From positions 1-64,000 of the forward strand of contig JAEXYH010000069.1 in NCBI GenBank assembly GCA_023451735.1: DNA of 64,000 nt, written 5' to 3'. The stretch's first letter is position 1. Every line of letters begins with the position of its first letter. Below are positions 50,504 to 59,850 of this stretch, one piece after another. The notes below the pieces were generated by a model. The model had not been told where the DNA came from. It did no database searches and saw only the letters and a list, made by a program, of their open reading frames with translations. A program made the translations under genes and the position numbers. The DNA is from Pseudomonadota bacterium (lineage in GTDB: Bacteria > Pseudomonadota > Alphaproteobacteria > Rhizobiales > Rhizobiaceae).

Positions 50504-51619
50504 TCAGTCTCCGTCGGCGAAGGAGAAACCGGATGAGAGGCCGATTGCGCCGCCATATCCGTCGTTGAGCTTGGTGATCACATCCTTGCCGTCAGCAAGC
50601 AACGTGTCGAGCTTTTTGCGTTCGCCCGCGTCCTCCACGGCCTTTTCAAGATCCGGCGTCATCTCGCCCGCCAATGCCGACATCGACTTCAGCTTGTCTT
50701 GCGTGGCAACGACGATCGCCCGGTCTTTTTCCGGTAGAAGCTCGACCATGTTGGATGTCGCCAGAAGTTCCGAAAGCCCGTCGAGATTGGTCCTGATCAT
50801 TGGCCAGGTATTTTCGGAGCGCCAGAACAGCGCCTGTTTGGGAAATTTCGCCTTGTCGGCGCCTTTGTAGAACGTCTCGATCCGCTGGTCGCGCACGGCT
50901 TCTGCGCCATGCACGAGAATGCCGAGCAGGCCGGTAACCGCCTCGCCGCCAGTGCGATAGACCGGATTGTCGGCTCCCGGCTGTTCCCAGGCCTTCTGGA
51001 TGCCGTCCGGCGCATCCCAGATGCCAGCAATCTCGGCCGCGACATTCCCGACATTTTCGGCAACGGCAGCACCATAACGGCAGCGGAAGTCATTCCCGGA
51101 GGTAAGCGTATCGGAACCCGTTCCGAAGAGGAGATATTCCAGGGCGCCAAGACCCTGCGTTGCGACACTCTTCGTCGCAAGCGTCTTCGGATTGGTGGCC
51201 GTCTCGTCGGATTTGGAAAGGACCGCCTGAACCTGCTTCAGGCCGGTGCTCTTGCGGTCCGGGTAAAACAGGATGCGTTCGAAACGGTTCTGCTCGATCA
51301 CGGGGCCGGTGCGGACGATCTCGATATGCGCCCAGCTGGCCGCGAGCTTGCCGAAGCCAGCCTTGGCCGCATCGTAATTGGTTTGAGACGGCGCCGCGCA
51401 GAGTGTCTTCATCGTCGCCGTCATGTCTTCAGCGGTTTTTTGGAACGCGTCATACCCCGGCCGTATGAAGCCATCCACTGCGGCCGTCATTACCTTCGTC
51501 ACGGTTGCTGCCGGTAGTTCGACGGCCGGCGCGCTATCTGCTTCCTGCGCAAAGGCGGCCGGGGGCAAGACTGCGGGAAGCAGTGCGATGATCAGGCCGG
51601 AGGCAAGGGTTTTGCGCAT
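50504..51619 (-). CDS. Imelysin-family protein, second copy (GxHxxE His lost)
   Basis: The 371-residue protein has a signal peptide (about 1-24) and the four-helix imelysin fold. The usual GxHxxE motif (GFHAIE in relatives) is GLGALE at 156-161, so the His is replaced by Gly158 while the Glu remains. It is therefore probably not a metal-ligating copy in the standard sense. The stop of the di-heme oxidoreductase overlaps its start (shared base at 51619), placing it third in the operon. Confidence 0.9.
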   Translation of the reverse strand: MRKTLASGLIIALLPAVLPPAAFAQEADSAPAVELPAATVTKVMTAAVDGFIRPGYDAFQKTAEDMTATMKTLCAAPSQTNYDAAKAGFGKLAASWAHIEIVRTGPVIEQNRFERILFYPDRKSTGLKQVQAVLSKSDETATNPKTLATKSVATQGLGALEYLLFGTGSDTLTSGNDFRCRYGAAVAENVGNVAAEIAGIWDAPDGIQKAWEQPGADNPVYRTGGEAVTGLLGILVHGAEAVRDQRIETFYKGADKAKFPKQALFWRSENTWPMIRTNLDGLSELLATSNMVELLPEKDRAIVVATQDKLKSMSALAGEMTPDLEKAVEDAGERKKLDTLLADGKDVITKLNDGYGGAIGLSSGFSFADGD

Positions 51620-53157
51620 CAGAGCGACTCCAGGAAGGTAAGAAGGGCCATGCGGTCTCGGCTGTCCATGGCTGCAAATGCGCTGCGCGCAGCTTCTGCT
51701 TCGCCGCCATGCCAGAGGATCGCTTCGGTGAGATTGCGGGCGCGCCCGTCATGCAGGAAGAAGGTGTGATTGTTGACGGTCTTGGTAAGCCCTATGCCCC
51801 AGAGCGGCTGGGTGCGCCATTCCTGACCGTTAGCCACGCCCACCTGCTGGCCATCGGCCAGGCCTTCGCCCATGTCATGCAGCAGGAAGTCCGAATAGGG
51901 CCAGATCAGCTGGAAGGCATGTGCCTTGTTTCCGGCATCGCGGCGGGTAACGAATTTAGGTGTGTGGCAGGCGGTGCAGCCGGCCGAATAGAACATTTCC
52001 TTGCCCTTCAGCACCGTCGGATCGTCGATATTCCGGCGAGCCGGCGCGGCAAGGTTTTCCGAATAGAAAGTGACGAGAGAGAGCACCGGATCAGGTGCTT
52101 CGACGGGGCCAAGCCGCTCCTGCACACCGGTCGGCATGGCCAGACAGGCGGCCTGAGCCTTCGTGCAGTCGCCGTGCGAAAACGGAGTGTCGGGGGTAGA
52201 GATGCCGATGTCGCCGGTAAAGGCGCCGGAAGACTGGTCGCGGATCGAGGCGTTCTGCGCCTTGAAGCCGAACCGGCCGAGCTTCAATTCGCCGGTCATG
52301 TGATCGCGCACCAGCGCTGCCTTGCCGGAAATGCCGTCGCCATCCTTGTCGTCCGGATCGGCCTTCGCCAGAATGTCGGCCTCGTGGATTGCCTGGATCA
52401 GCCCCATGCCGATCATCGGCGGTGCGATGCGGGGCGAAAGCGTCACGTCGCCTTCGAGTGGCCCGTAACCGAGATTGGAGACCGAATAGGTAGGCTTGCG
52501 CAGGTTGACGACTTCGCCATCGCCAAGCGTGACCGGGACCTCCTCGTAGGAAATCTTCATCTTCCCTTCCGAGGCGAGGCCCGGAACGGCCAGATCCTGA
52601 AACTGCTCGCCATAAACGGCATCGGGGAAGTTCAGCTTGCGGTAATCACCGATCGCCTCGCGCTCCTCGTCGGTGCGCGCAGGCCGCGCCAGCCGGAGAA
52701 ACATCGAGGTCGCATCGGCAGCGCCTTCCGGCGGATGACCACGGCCATCCTTCAGATGACAGCTCTGGCAGGCGCGCGCATTGAACAGCGGCCCGAGACC
52801 ATCGGAAGCCTGGGTGGAGGAGGGGGAGGAGACCCAGAGCTTGGTGAACAGCGCATTCCCGAGCTTGAAGTTCTGCTCTTCCTCGAAGGTGATATTGGGC
52901 GAGAAATGCGAAAACGCGTCGCCATTGACGATCGCTTTTGTCGTCGCGGCACCGCCGGACATGGTCTCGAACTGCTCAGCCTTGGAAAAATCCGCCGTCG
53001 GTTTCGTCACGCGTTCAACGCGTTTCAGGTCCTTCGGATTGAGGTCTGTGCGCGCCTGAGGCAACTGTCTGTCGCCGCCGGTCGCGATCAACGGCACCAG
53101 CACGAGGGCGCCGGAAAGAAGAGGCAGCAGGTAGGGGAAGGCTCTGAATGCGCCCAT
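51619..53157 (-). CDS. Di-heme oxidoreductase (DHOR, putative thiol oxidoreductase)
   Basis: The 512-residue protein has an N-terminal membrane anchor or signal (about 8-26) and two c-heme motifs, ACQSCHLK (Cys130-His134) and CTACHTPK (Cys394-His398), with the family segments DGRGHPPEG and FLLHDMGEGL. It carries electrons in the periplasm. In imelysin operons it probably drives metal (iron) redox change during uptake. It is second in the operon. Confidence 0.93.
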   Translation of the reverse strand: MGAFRAFPYLLPLLSGALVLVPLIATGGDRQLPQARTDLNPKDLKRVERVTKPTADFSKAEQFETMSGGAATTKAIVNGDAFSHFSPNITFEEEQNFKLGNALFTKLWVSSPSSTQASDGLGPLFNARACQSCHLKDGRGHPPEGAADATSMFLRLARPARTDEEREAIGDYRKLNFPDAVYGEQFQDLAVPGLASEGKMKISYEEVPVTLGDGEVVNLRKPTYSVSNLGYGPLEGDVTLSPRIAPPMIGMGLIQAIHEADILAKADPDDKDGDGISGKAALVRDHMTGELKLGRFGFKAQNASIRDQSSGAFTGDIGISTPDTPFSHGDCTKAQAACLAMPTGVQERLGPVEAPDPVLSLVTFYSENLAAPARRNIDDPTVLKGKEMFYSAGCTACHTPKFVTRRDAGNKAHAFQLIWPYSDFLLHDMGEGLADGQQVGVANGQEWRTQPLWGIGLTKTVNNHTFFLHDGRARNLTEAILWHGGEAEAARSAFAAMDSRDRMALLTFLESL

Positions 53158-53199
53158 GGGAGATCGGGCCTCACCTTGCGGTGAGACCCGCCTTTTCGA

Positions 53200-54477
53200 T
53201 CATTTGAAGACAGCGTCAGGATTGTCGAGGCTGTCGGAGCCTTCAAGTTCGATCTTGCCGAGATCCAGCGACGCGATGACGCGTTCAATGCTCTTGGTCT
53301 GGTCGATCAGCCCGTCGATCGCCTTCTGCACGACTTCATTGCCCTTGGCATTGTTCTCGCCGATCATCTGGTCATAGGCCTCTACCTTCTGGGCGCGGTC
53401 CTTCATGACGTTCATCGCGGCAAGCGTTGCGTCGAGCTTACCCTTGATTTCCGTGTCGAGCGTCTTGTCCTTGGCGGCAACGAGATCGGAAAGCGACGGG
53501 CCGGTCATCTTGGTGCCGTCGACACGGGTGTACTGACCCGTAAAGGCGGACTTGATGCCGATCGCGTCGTTGAGATGCGAGGCATAGGTATTGTCGGAGA
53601 AGCAATCATGTTCTTCTTCCGGGTCGTGCAGCAGCAGGCCGAGCTTCATGCGCTCGCCGGCAAGCTCGCCATAGGAAAGCGACCCCATGCCGGTCAGGAT
53701 GGCGGTCAGACCGGCATTGCCGTCTGCTTCGACAGTCTTCGTTGCCTCGCCATCCGGAGCCCAGGCCTTGACCATGTCTTCGAGATCCGCGATCAGCAGG
53801 GTCGACGCGGCCTTCAGATAGGCGGCGCGGCGGTCGCAATTGCCACCGGTGCAGTTCGCCTTGTCGTAATCCGTATAGGGCCGTTTGCCGGCGCCCGCCT
53901 CGGTTCCGTTCAGATCCTGCCCCCAAAGCAGGAATTCGATCGCATGATAACCGGTCGCGACATTGGCCTCGATCTCGCCGGCCTCATGCAGGCTGCGAAG
54001 CGTTTCGGGCGTGATCTCGGTGACGTCGATCTCTTCGCCGTTGATCTTGAGCTTGGGGTTGGCGATCACATTGGCGGTGTAGAGCGCGTTTTCATCGCTC
54101 TCCGTGCCGTAGGACGAATCGACATAATCGATCAGGCCCTCGTCGAGAGGCCAAGCATTCACCTTGCCTTCCCATTCGTCGACGATCGGATTGCCGAAAC
54201 GATAGACTTCCGACTGCTGGTAAGGCACGCGGGCAGCGATCCAGGCAGCCTTGGCTGCCTTCAGCGTCTCTTCGCTGGGCTTGGCGATCAGGGCGTCGAT
54301 CGCCCTGTCGAGCGCCTGCGCCGTCGTCAGCGAGTCCTCGTATTTCGCCTGCGCCAATTCGGCATAGTGCTTGAGCACGGTGGCCGGTGTAGTTTCTGCA
54401 CGGGCCGGTATCGACGTGAACACCGTCGAGGCGGCAAAAAGCGCCAAAGCGGCGCCGAGCAAGGTCTTGCGGGTCAT
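53200..54477 (-). CDS. Imelysin-family periplasmic iron protein (IrpA-like), first copy
   Basis: The 425-residue protein has a signal peptide (about 1-27, ending ARA) and imelysin features: AAWIAARVPYQQSEVYRF, and the GYHAIEFLLWGQD motif with His178 and Glu181 intact. Imelysins of this type are iron-regulated and linked to iron uptake, although the biochemistry is poorly known. AAGGAGAGGGAC precedes the start. It opens the four-gene operon and has a palindrome about 80 bases upstream. Confidence 0.93.
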   Translation of the reverse strand: MTRKTLLGAALALFAASTVFTSIPARAETTPATVLKHYAELAQAKYEDSLTTAQALDRAIDALIAKPSEETLKAAKAAWIAARVPYQQSEVYRFGNPIVDEWEGKVNAWPLDEGLIDYVDSSYGTESDENALYTANVIANPKLKINGEEIDVTEITPETLRSLHEAGEIEANVATGYHAIEFLLWGQDLNGTEAGAGKRPYTDYDKANCTGGNCDRRAAYLKAASTLLIADLEDMVKAWAPDGEATKTVEADGNAGLTAILTGMGSLSYGELAGERMKLGLLLHDPEEEHDCFSDNTYASHLNDAIGIKSAFTGQYTRVDGTKMTGPSLSDLVAAKDKTLDTEIKGKLDATLAAMNVMKDRAQKVEAYDQMIGENNAKGNEVVQKAIDGLIDQTKSIERVIASLDLGKIELEGSDSLDNPDAVFK

Positions 54478-54553
54478 GTCCCTCTCCTTCGCGGCGTCGA
54501 TCCCACGACGTCGCCAATGAGAGTTTTTGGCGCGAATTAAAAGTGGTGTCAAA

Positions 54554-54570
54554 CGTTCTAGTTTAGAACG
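54554..54570. promoter_or_regulatory. Palindrome upstream of the imelysin operon
   Basis: CGTTCTA-GTT-TAGAACG is a perfect 17-base inverted repeat upstream of the first imelysin. It contains TTTAGAA, half of the mbfA iron box, but the arms are in the opposite order, so it is not a standard ICE box. It may bind another iron or metal regulator of the Fur superfamily. Confidence 0.5.
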
Positions 54571-54604
54571 ATTTGAAGTTATGGTTGATCTGCCCGGTCG
54601 AAAT

Positions 54605-55894
54605 TTACACCTTGCGTTGCATGCGGCAGAAAAAGAATCCGTCCGTATCGGTACTTGCGGGTGACAGCGTAATTGTGCCTGCAGCCGCAACGCGAGGACG
54701 GGGCGCCTGAGCGCCGAATATTTTCGTCCAATCGTCGGATGCCGAGCTGATCGAGAAACCCGGGTTTTCGGCGCAGAAGCGCTCGACCTGACGATCATTC
54801 TCTTCCGGCAGAACGGAACAGGTGACATAGAGCAGCGCTCCCCCGGGCTTCACGTACTTGGCTGCTTCGCCAAGTGCGTCCTGCTGCTGGGAGATCCGTT
54901 CGTCGAGGTTCTTCTGTGTCAGCCGCCACTTGGTATCGGGGCGGCGACGCCAAGTGCCGGTACCGGTGCAGGGCGCATCAACGAGGACCGCATCCAGCTT
55001 GTCCCTCAGGGTATCGAGCTGGCGCGGATCGTCATGGACCTGAACGTTGCGGGTGCCGGCACGGCGCAGTCGTTCGATGATTGGCGCAAGGCGTTTGCGG
55101 TCGGCATCATAGGCATGAACCTGACCCTTGTTGTTCATCGCAGCCGACATGGCGAGCGTCTTGCCGCCACCACCGGCGCAATAATCGAGCACCTGGTCGT
55201 GTTCGCCGGGCTGCACCAGGTTCGCGACGATCTGCGAACCTTCATCCTGAACCTCGAACCAGCCCTTCTGGAAGGAAAGTTCGGCCGTGACATTCGGCAG
55301 GCGGGAGGCACCTTCGCCGGCTGCGATCCGGATGCCGTTGCGGGCAATGGCTGCCGGCTTTGCGCCGGAGCGTTCCAGCGCCTTCACCACCTTGTCACGG
55401 TTGGCCTTCAGCGTATTGGCGCGCAGGTCAAGCGTTGGGCGGTCGGCAAGCGCCTTTGCCTCTGCCAGCCAGTTATCGCCGAAATTGGTCTCAAAGGATG
55501 GCTGAACCCAATCCGGGATGTCGCCCTGCACATGCAGAGGCGCTTCATCGAGATTTCGGCTGGAGAAAGCGGAGATGTGAGCTTCTGTGAGAGCCGGAGG
55601 TGCGAACTTGTCGTCGGCGAATTCCGCAGCAAGCGTCTCGGTGGTAAATCCCCACTGGCGCAGCAATACGGCATAAGCGAGAGTAACGGGGCTTTCGTCA
55701 TCCATCAGCCAGGCATGGGAAAGCCGCATGCGCAAGGCGTCGTAGACGATGTTGCCGATAGCTGCCCGGTCGCCGGATCCGGCGAAACGGTGGGCAAGGC
55801 CCCAGTCTTTCAGTGCATCCGCCACCGGGCGTTTGCGTGCTTCGATATCAGCCAGAACTTCAATCGCTCCGGCTACTCGGCCGCCCAGTCGCAT
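54605..55894 (-). CDS. rsmB: 16S rRNA m5C967 methyltransferase-type protein (RsmB/Sun family)
   Basis: The 429-residue protein has the NusB-like N-terminus and the SAM-dependent methyltransferase domain: VLDYCAGGGGKTLAMSA, DAPCTGTGTWRRRPD (one catalytic Cys) and LLYVTCSVLPEEN (the other). This matches the m5C methyltransferase family, usually acting on 16S rRNA. GGAG precedes the ATG at 55894. The upstream reading of 29 residues is less protein-like. Confidence 0.92.
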   Translation of the reverse strand: MRLGGRVAGAIEVLADIEARKRPVADALKDWGLAHRFAGSGDRAAIGNIVYDALRMRLSHAWLMDDESPVTLAYAVLLRQWGFTTETLAAEFADDKFAPPALTEAHISAFSSRNLDEAPLHVQGDIPDWVQPSFETNFGDNWLAEAKALADRPTLDLRANTLKANRDKVVKALERSGAKPAAIARNGIRIAAGEGASRLPNVTAELSFQKGWFEVQDEGSQIVANLVQPGEHDQVLDYCAGGGGKTLAMSAAMNNKGQVHAYDADRKRLAPIIERLRRAGTRNVQVHDDPRQLDTLRDKLDAVLVDAPCTGTGTWRRRPDTKWRLTQKNLDERISQQQDALGEAAKYVKPGGALLYVTCSVLPEENDRQVERFCAENPGFSISSASDDWTKIFGAQAPRPRVAAAGTITLSPASTDTDGFFFCRMQRKV

Positions 55895-56014
55895 GTCATA
55901 ACTCCGTATCGGTTGAACCCGTATGGAGCCGGTCGTAACCGCGATCGGGCAGAAGGGCAAGGGGGAGGCCCGCCGCAGCAAGGCCTGTCCCTTAAGTCTG
56001 AAGTGACGGTCGGC

Positions 56015-56422
56015 TTAGCCGTCGACGCCCTTCATTCCCTTGCCTGCCACCTTCTGGCTGTCGGCGACGATCTGATAACAGACCTGTGCAGTGCCGGAAG
56101 ATACCATGCCGATGTTCTGGGCAGCAGCCTTCGAGACATCGATAACCCGACCGCGGATGAACGGGCCGCGATCGTTGATGCGCACGATCACGCTTTTGCC
56201 GTTGCGCTTGTTGGTCACCAGAACCTTGGTGCCGAAAGGCAGCGAGCGATGCGCGGCGGTGAGCTTGGCCGCATTCATCCGTTCACCGGATGCGGTCTTG
56301 GAAGTGAGAGCATACCAGGAAGCGTGTCCGCATCCGGGCGCAGCAATGGCCTGCGCCTGGCCGAGTAGTGCAAAAGCAGCAATGGCGGCCGTGGCGGCAG
56401 TTAGGCGTCGAACTATTTTCAA
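56015..56422 (-). CDS. RlpA-like double-psi beta-barrel lipoprotein/transglycosylase, TTG start
   Basis: The protein has 135 residues if started at a TTG at 56422, preceded by GGGGA. It has a signal peptide (about 1-28) and the DPBB core: GHASWYALTSKTASGERM, AAHRSLPFGTKVLVTN, and VIVRINDRGPFIRGRVIDVSK in pieces. RlpA proteins cleave naked glycan strands at the septum. The lack of a long C-terminal SPOR domain makes this a short form. Confidence 0.82.
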   Translation of the reverse strand: MKIVRRLTAATAAIAAFALLGQAQAIAAPGCGHASWYALTSKTASGERMNAAKLTAAHRSLPFGTKVLVTNKRNGKSVIVRINDRGPFIRGRVIDVSKAAAQNIGMVSSGTAQVCYQIVADSQKVAGKGMKGVDG

Positions 56423-56803
56423 GTCGGTCGTCCCCGTCGTTAAGTCCCTGCACGTTGCGTGCAAATGGCTTAGGCGAGGCGAAAAATGGCGAAAAAGTGG
56501 GATTCGGTATCACGGAATGTTAATGAGCGTAACATTTGTGATTACATTGCTACCGATCTTTTTAACGAGCCGGCTAACCGACGCTGGAATAAAACCTTAG
56601 GAATCAGGCAGTAAACGAAATTACGTTCCTGTAAGACTCCGTGACGGACTCAGATCACAAAATGGCACGAAAAAAATTTGTTGTCGCACGGTGTTTTCTG
56701 CCCAAATTGGATAGATTATGTGGCGCTTTGCCGTAAGGATTAAGAAATATTAACCCGAAGACGGCCTCAGGATGGAAATTTCAACCGTTTCAAAACGAGA
56801 AGT
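56423..56803. other. 381-base gap between rlpA-like and SDR genes
   Basis: This region lies upstream of the leftward RlpA-like gene and downstream of the SDR gene. It is AT-richer than its flanks and looks like promoter sequence. I see no gene, terminator or clear palindrome in it; a TTAA pair with a six-base spacer is not a proper CtrA site. Confidence 0.45.
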
Positions 56804-57676
56804 TCAGCCGCGCCAGGTATTCTCTGACCACATATGGGCAAGCGAAATCCGGTAATTCGGGAAGGCAAATTTGAAGCCCAGCGAGCGGATTTTTTCATTC
56901 GAGACGCGCTTGTTGGCGCCATAGAAGGAGCGCGCCATCGGCGTCATGTCGGCAGTCTCGAAATCGATCTCCGCCGGGGGCTCAACGACCATCAGGCGGG
57001 CGGCTTCCGTGACCACATCCTGGGGCGGGCAAGGCTCGTCGTCCGTCACATTATATATGCCGGCAAGTTTCCGCTCGGCGAGAAACAGGGTGGCGCTTCC
57101 AATGTCCTCGACGCGGATACGATTGAACACCTGATCCTTCTTTATAATGCGACGTGCGGTGCCGCGGTCCAGATTGACGAAAGCATTGCGGCCCGGCCCG
57201 TAGATGCCGGAGAGACGCAGGGCTGCAACCGGCACGCCTGCGGCCCGGCCCTCTTCAGCCCAGGCCTCCTCCGTATCCACCCGCTCGATCGATCGGCCGA
57301 GGATCGGGCTACCCGGCGTCTCTTCCGTCACCCAACCGCCGCCGTGATCACCATAGACGCCGACCGTCGACAGATATCCGATCCATTCCAGCTTTGGACA
57401 GAGTTCAGAGACACGACCGGAAACAAGCTTCAGCAGCGGATCATGGTCCTTGCCCGGCGGGATCGACTGGACGAGATGGGTGACCTCTTTCAGTGCCGTC
57501 AGCAACTCTGCACTGAACGCACCACCGTCAAAGATGTATGGCTTTATGTTATGTGATGACAGCGCTGCGGCGCCTTCGGGTGTGCGGACGGTTCCGGCAA
57601 CGGAAAAGCCTTTTTCGGCAAAGGCCTTTGCAATTGCCTTGCCCGAATAACCGCACCCGAAGATCATCACCGTCAT
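56804..57676 (-). CDS. SDR/NAD-dependent epimerase-like protein
   Basis: The 290-residue protein has the Rossmann start MTVMIFGCGYSGKAIAKAF and SDR features (GYLSTVGVYGDHGG with Tyr and Ser). It lacks the classical YxxxK in its usual place, so it may only bind NAD(P). ATG at 57676 overlaps the queG stop by one base, giving translational coupling. Sequence resembles the YeeZ branch of extended SDRs. Confidence 0.82.
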   Translation of the reverse strand: MTVMIFGCGYSGKAIAKAFAEKGFSVAGTVRTPEGAAALSSHNIKPYIFDGGAFSAELLTALKEVTHLVQSIPPGKDHDPLLKLVSGRVSELCPKLEWIGYLSTVGVYGDHGGGWVTEETPGSPILGRSIERVDTEEAWAEEGRAAGVPVAALRLSGIYGPGRNAFVNLDRGTARRIIKKDQVFNRIRVEDIGSATLFLAERKLAGIYNVTDDEPCPPQDVVTEAARLMVVEPPAEIDFETADMTPMARSFYGANKRVSNEKIRSLGFKFAFPNYRISLAHMWSENTWRG

Positions 57677-58851
57677 CAATCTACTCCTGCCATCTGCCAT
57701 TCCCGGCGAACCTCGGGATCATTATCGGTATCGCGTGCCGCTGCGAATGCGGCAAACGCGTCATCTTCCATCAGTTGCCTCAGAGCCCAGATAGCCATAC
57801 CGCGCACGGCGGGAGAGGGATCGTCGACCAGAAGGCGACATTGCTCGATGAACTGCCGATCGCCGGAATTTCCTGCGGCGATCAGTACGTTGCGGACAAA
57901 GCGGTCGCGCCCGATGCGTTTCACCGGCGAACCGGAAAAGAAGGTGCGAAACGTCGGATCGTCCAGCGTCAGCAGAAATGCGATAGGCGGTTCCTTCAGG
58001 TCTTCTCGCGCCTTCAGCTTCATCTCGGAGGAGCTTGCCGCAAATTTGTTCCACGGGCAGGCTGCCAGGCAGTCATCGCAGCCATAGATACGGTTGCCGA
58101 TCAGCGGACGGAATTCGGAATCGATCAGTCCCTTGTGCTCAATCGTCAGATAGGAAATGCAGCGCCGCGCATCCAGCCGGTAGGGTGCCGGGAAGGCGGC
58201 GGTCGGGCAGGCGTCGAGACAGGCGCGGCAGGAGCCGCAATGATCCTTCTCCGGGCTGTCGATCGCAAGTTCTGCGGTGGTGAACAGGCTGCCGAGAAAC
58301 AGCCAGGAACCATGGCTGCGGCTGACGAGATTGGTGTGCTTGCCCTGCCAGCCAAGACCGGCAGCCTCCGCCAGCGGTTTTTCCATCACCGGCGCGGTAT
58401 CGACGAACACTTTCACATCTTCGCCTGCTCGGGCTGCAAACCGGGTGGCGATTTCCTTCAGCCGTCCTTTGATGACGTCGTGATAGTCGCGATTTCGGGC
58501 ATAGACGGAAATCGCCGCCTTGTCCTTCATAGAGAGCAGATAGCGCGGATCCTCTTCGGGGCCGTAATTCAGCCCGAACATCACGATCGACCGGACTTCG
58601 CTCCACAACGTCTTGGGGTCGGCGCGGCGCTCCCTGGTCTCCGCCATCCATTCCATCGTGCCGTGATGGTCGTCGTCGAGGAATACGGAAAGCCGTTCCG
58701 GCGCACGCGGAATGCTTGTCGGCAGGGTGATGCGACAGAGATCGAACCCTTGGGCAGCCGCTTCTTCGCGAATGAAGGCGGTCAGCTTCTCCCGTCGGCG
58801 AAGCGCCTTGTCGTCGCCCGCATTTTCCGCGCTAGAAATCGAGGTCCGCAT
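57676..58851 (-). CDS. queG: Epoxyqueuosine reductase
   Basis: The 391-residue protein has two 4Fe-4S motifs: CGSCRACLDACPT and GCDDCLAACPWN, and the cobalamin-binding N-terminal domain with GMEW-like and LGLGW-like segments (GTMEWMAETRERRADP). It makes queuosine in tRNA from its epoxy precursor using cobalamin. It overlaps the upstream GST gene by 20 bases and the SDR downstream by one. Confidence 0.95.
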   Translation of the reverse strand: MRTSISSAENAGDDKALRRREKLTAFIREEAAAQGFDLCRITLPTSIPRAPERLSVFLDDDHHGTMEWMAETRERRADPKTLWSEVRSIVMFGLNYGPEEDPRYLLSMKDKAAISVYARNRDYHDVIKGRLKEIATRFAARAGEDVKVFVDTAPVMEKPLAEAAGLGWQGKHTNLVSRSHGSWLFLGSLFTTAELAIDSPEKDHCGSCRACLDACPTAAFPAPYRLDARRCISYLTIEHKGLIDSEFRPLIGNRIYGCDDCLAACPWNKFAASSSEMKLKAREDLKEPPIAFLLTLDDPTFRTFFSGSPVKRIGRDRFVRNVLIAAGNSGDRQFIEQCRLLVDDPSPAVRGMAIWALRQLMEDDAFAAFAAARDTDNDPEVRREWQMAGVD

Positions 58852-59524
58852 AGTGGGAGACCGGGGTTATGCCACGGATGCGCTCGGCAAGCATCGGGCG
58901 GAAGGATGGTCGCGACTTCAGCCGCTGGTACCAGTCCTTGGCGATAGGAAATTCCGACCATTCGATTTCACCGAGATAGTCGAGGACGGAAATCGAGGCG
59001 GCTGCGGCAAGATCCGCATAGCTCAGCCGTTCGCCGGCAAGCCACTGGCGGGAGCCCGCAAGCCAGGAGAGGTATTTCATGTGCTGGCGGATATTGGCGC
59101 GCGAGGTGCGTAGTGCCTTGCTGTCCGGTGCGCCGCCGCCCTGCGCCGCCGTCATCTGCAGCTTGTAGACCCGCTCGCGGGTGAGCGGCCGGGTTACGTC
59201 CTGCTCCATCTTCTGCAGAAACCACTCCGTCAGACGGCGGATTTCTGCGCGGTGCCACGGGTCTTCCGCCAGAAGCCGGCGCTCGCGCTTCAACACGCCG
59301 TGGGTCTCGTCGAGGAATTCCATCAGCACCGAAGGGCCACAGAGTACACGCATGCTGTCGTCGACATAGACGGGAAGCGTTGCCGCCGGGTTGATGCTCA
59401 GGAATTCGCGGCGCTTCTCCCATGGCTGCTCCTCGACCAGATCGGCCTGAAATCCGTATTCCGCCAGGATCAGGCGGACGAATCGAGAGGCAGACGACAT
59501 GGGGTGATGGTAAAGGGTAGGCAT
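58832..59524 (-). CDS. Glutathione S-transferase-like protein
   Basis: The 230-residue protein has a thioredoxin-fold N-terminal domain (MPTLYHHPMSSASRFVRLIL, with the SRFVR glutathione contact region) and a helical C-terminal domain (about 85-225, including LSYADLAAAASISVLDYLG). It would conjugate or reduce substrates with glutathione. It runs 20 bases into queG, so the three genes queG, GST and SDR are coupled. Confidence 0.93.
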   Translation of the reverse strand: MPTLYHHPMSSASRFVRLILAEYGFQADLVEEQPWEKRREFLSINPAATLPVYVDDSMRVLCGPSVLMEFLDETHGVLKRERRLLAEDPWHRAEIRRLTEWFLQKMEQDVTRPLTRERVYKLQMTAAQGGGAPDSKALRTSRANIRQHMKYLSWLAGSRQWLAGERLSYADLAAAASISVLDYLGEIEWSEFPIAKDWYQRLKSRPSFRPMLAERIRGITPVSHYADLDF

Positions 59525-59850
59525 CGGGATTGAGCTTCGGCTATCGTGTAAGGGGTGTGGGTGGCATGGCTGATATCGCGCCCGCCTGACATAGGTCAGC
59601 TATATGGATTTGATAGAGCCAACACAAGCAAGCGGCATAGATTTGCGAACACGTGGCAAACTGCCTGCATTTTGTCAGTAAAGAATTAAGAACGATGGCA
59701 ATCGCTTGCCATGGCGTTGATTGCGGGTGTCTTTATCTGGTTTTCCCGGAAATGTCCGGGCCTGGATCGGGATGATCGCGTCGAGCGCGAAAATGGAGAT
59801 CACCGATCTTATAGAAAAAGAGCGGCTGATGGCCGCTCTTCAAGTCGCTT
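59525..59850. other. 326-base gap upstream of GST
   Basis: The gap contains a short CTGAC-ATAG-GTCAG inverted repeat near 59586-59599, which could be an operator for the GST-queG unit, and the terminator at 59818-59840. A 73-residue plus-strand frame across the far end is antisense to the small secreted gene and is rejected. No other gene is seen. Confidence 0.45.
59818..59840 (-). terminator. Terminator of the small secreted peptide gene
   Basis: AAGAGCGGC and GCCGCTCTT form a perfect 9-bp stem with a five-base loop, followed on the minus strand by TTTTTC. It lies just after the 50-residue gene and supports its reality. Confidence 0.88.

Noticed and set aside
56735..56755. Possible CtrA site (TTAA pair)
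   Set aside because: The spacer is six bases rather than the seven required by the CtrA consensus.
59745..59760. CCCGGA / TCCGGG hairpin as a terminator
   Set aside because: No T-tract follows in either direction and no gene end is close.
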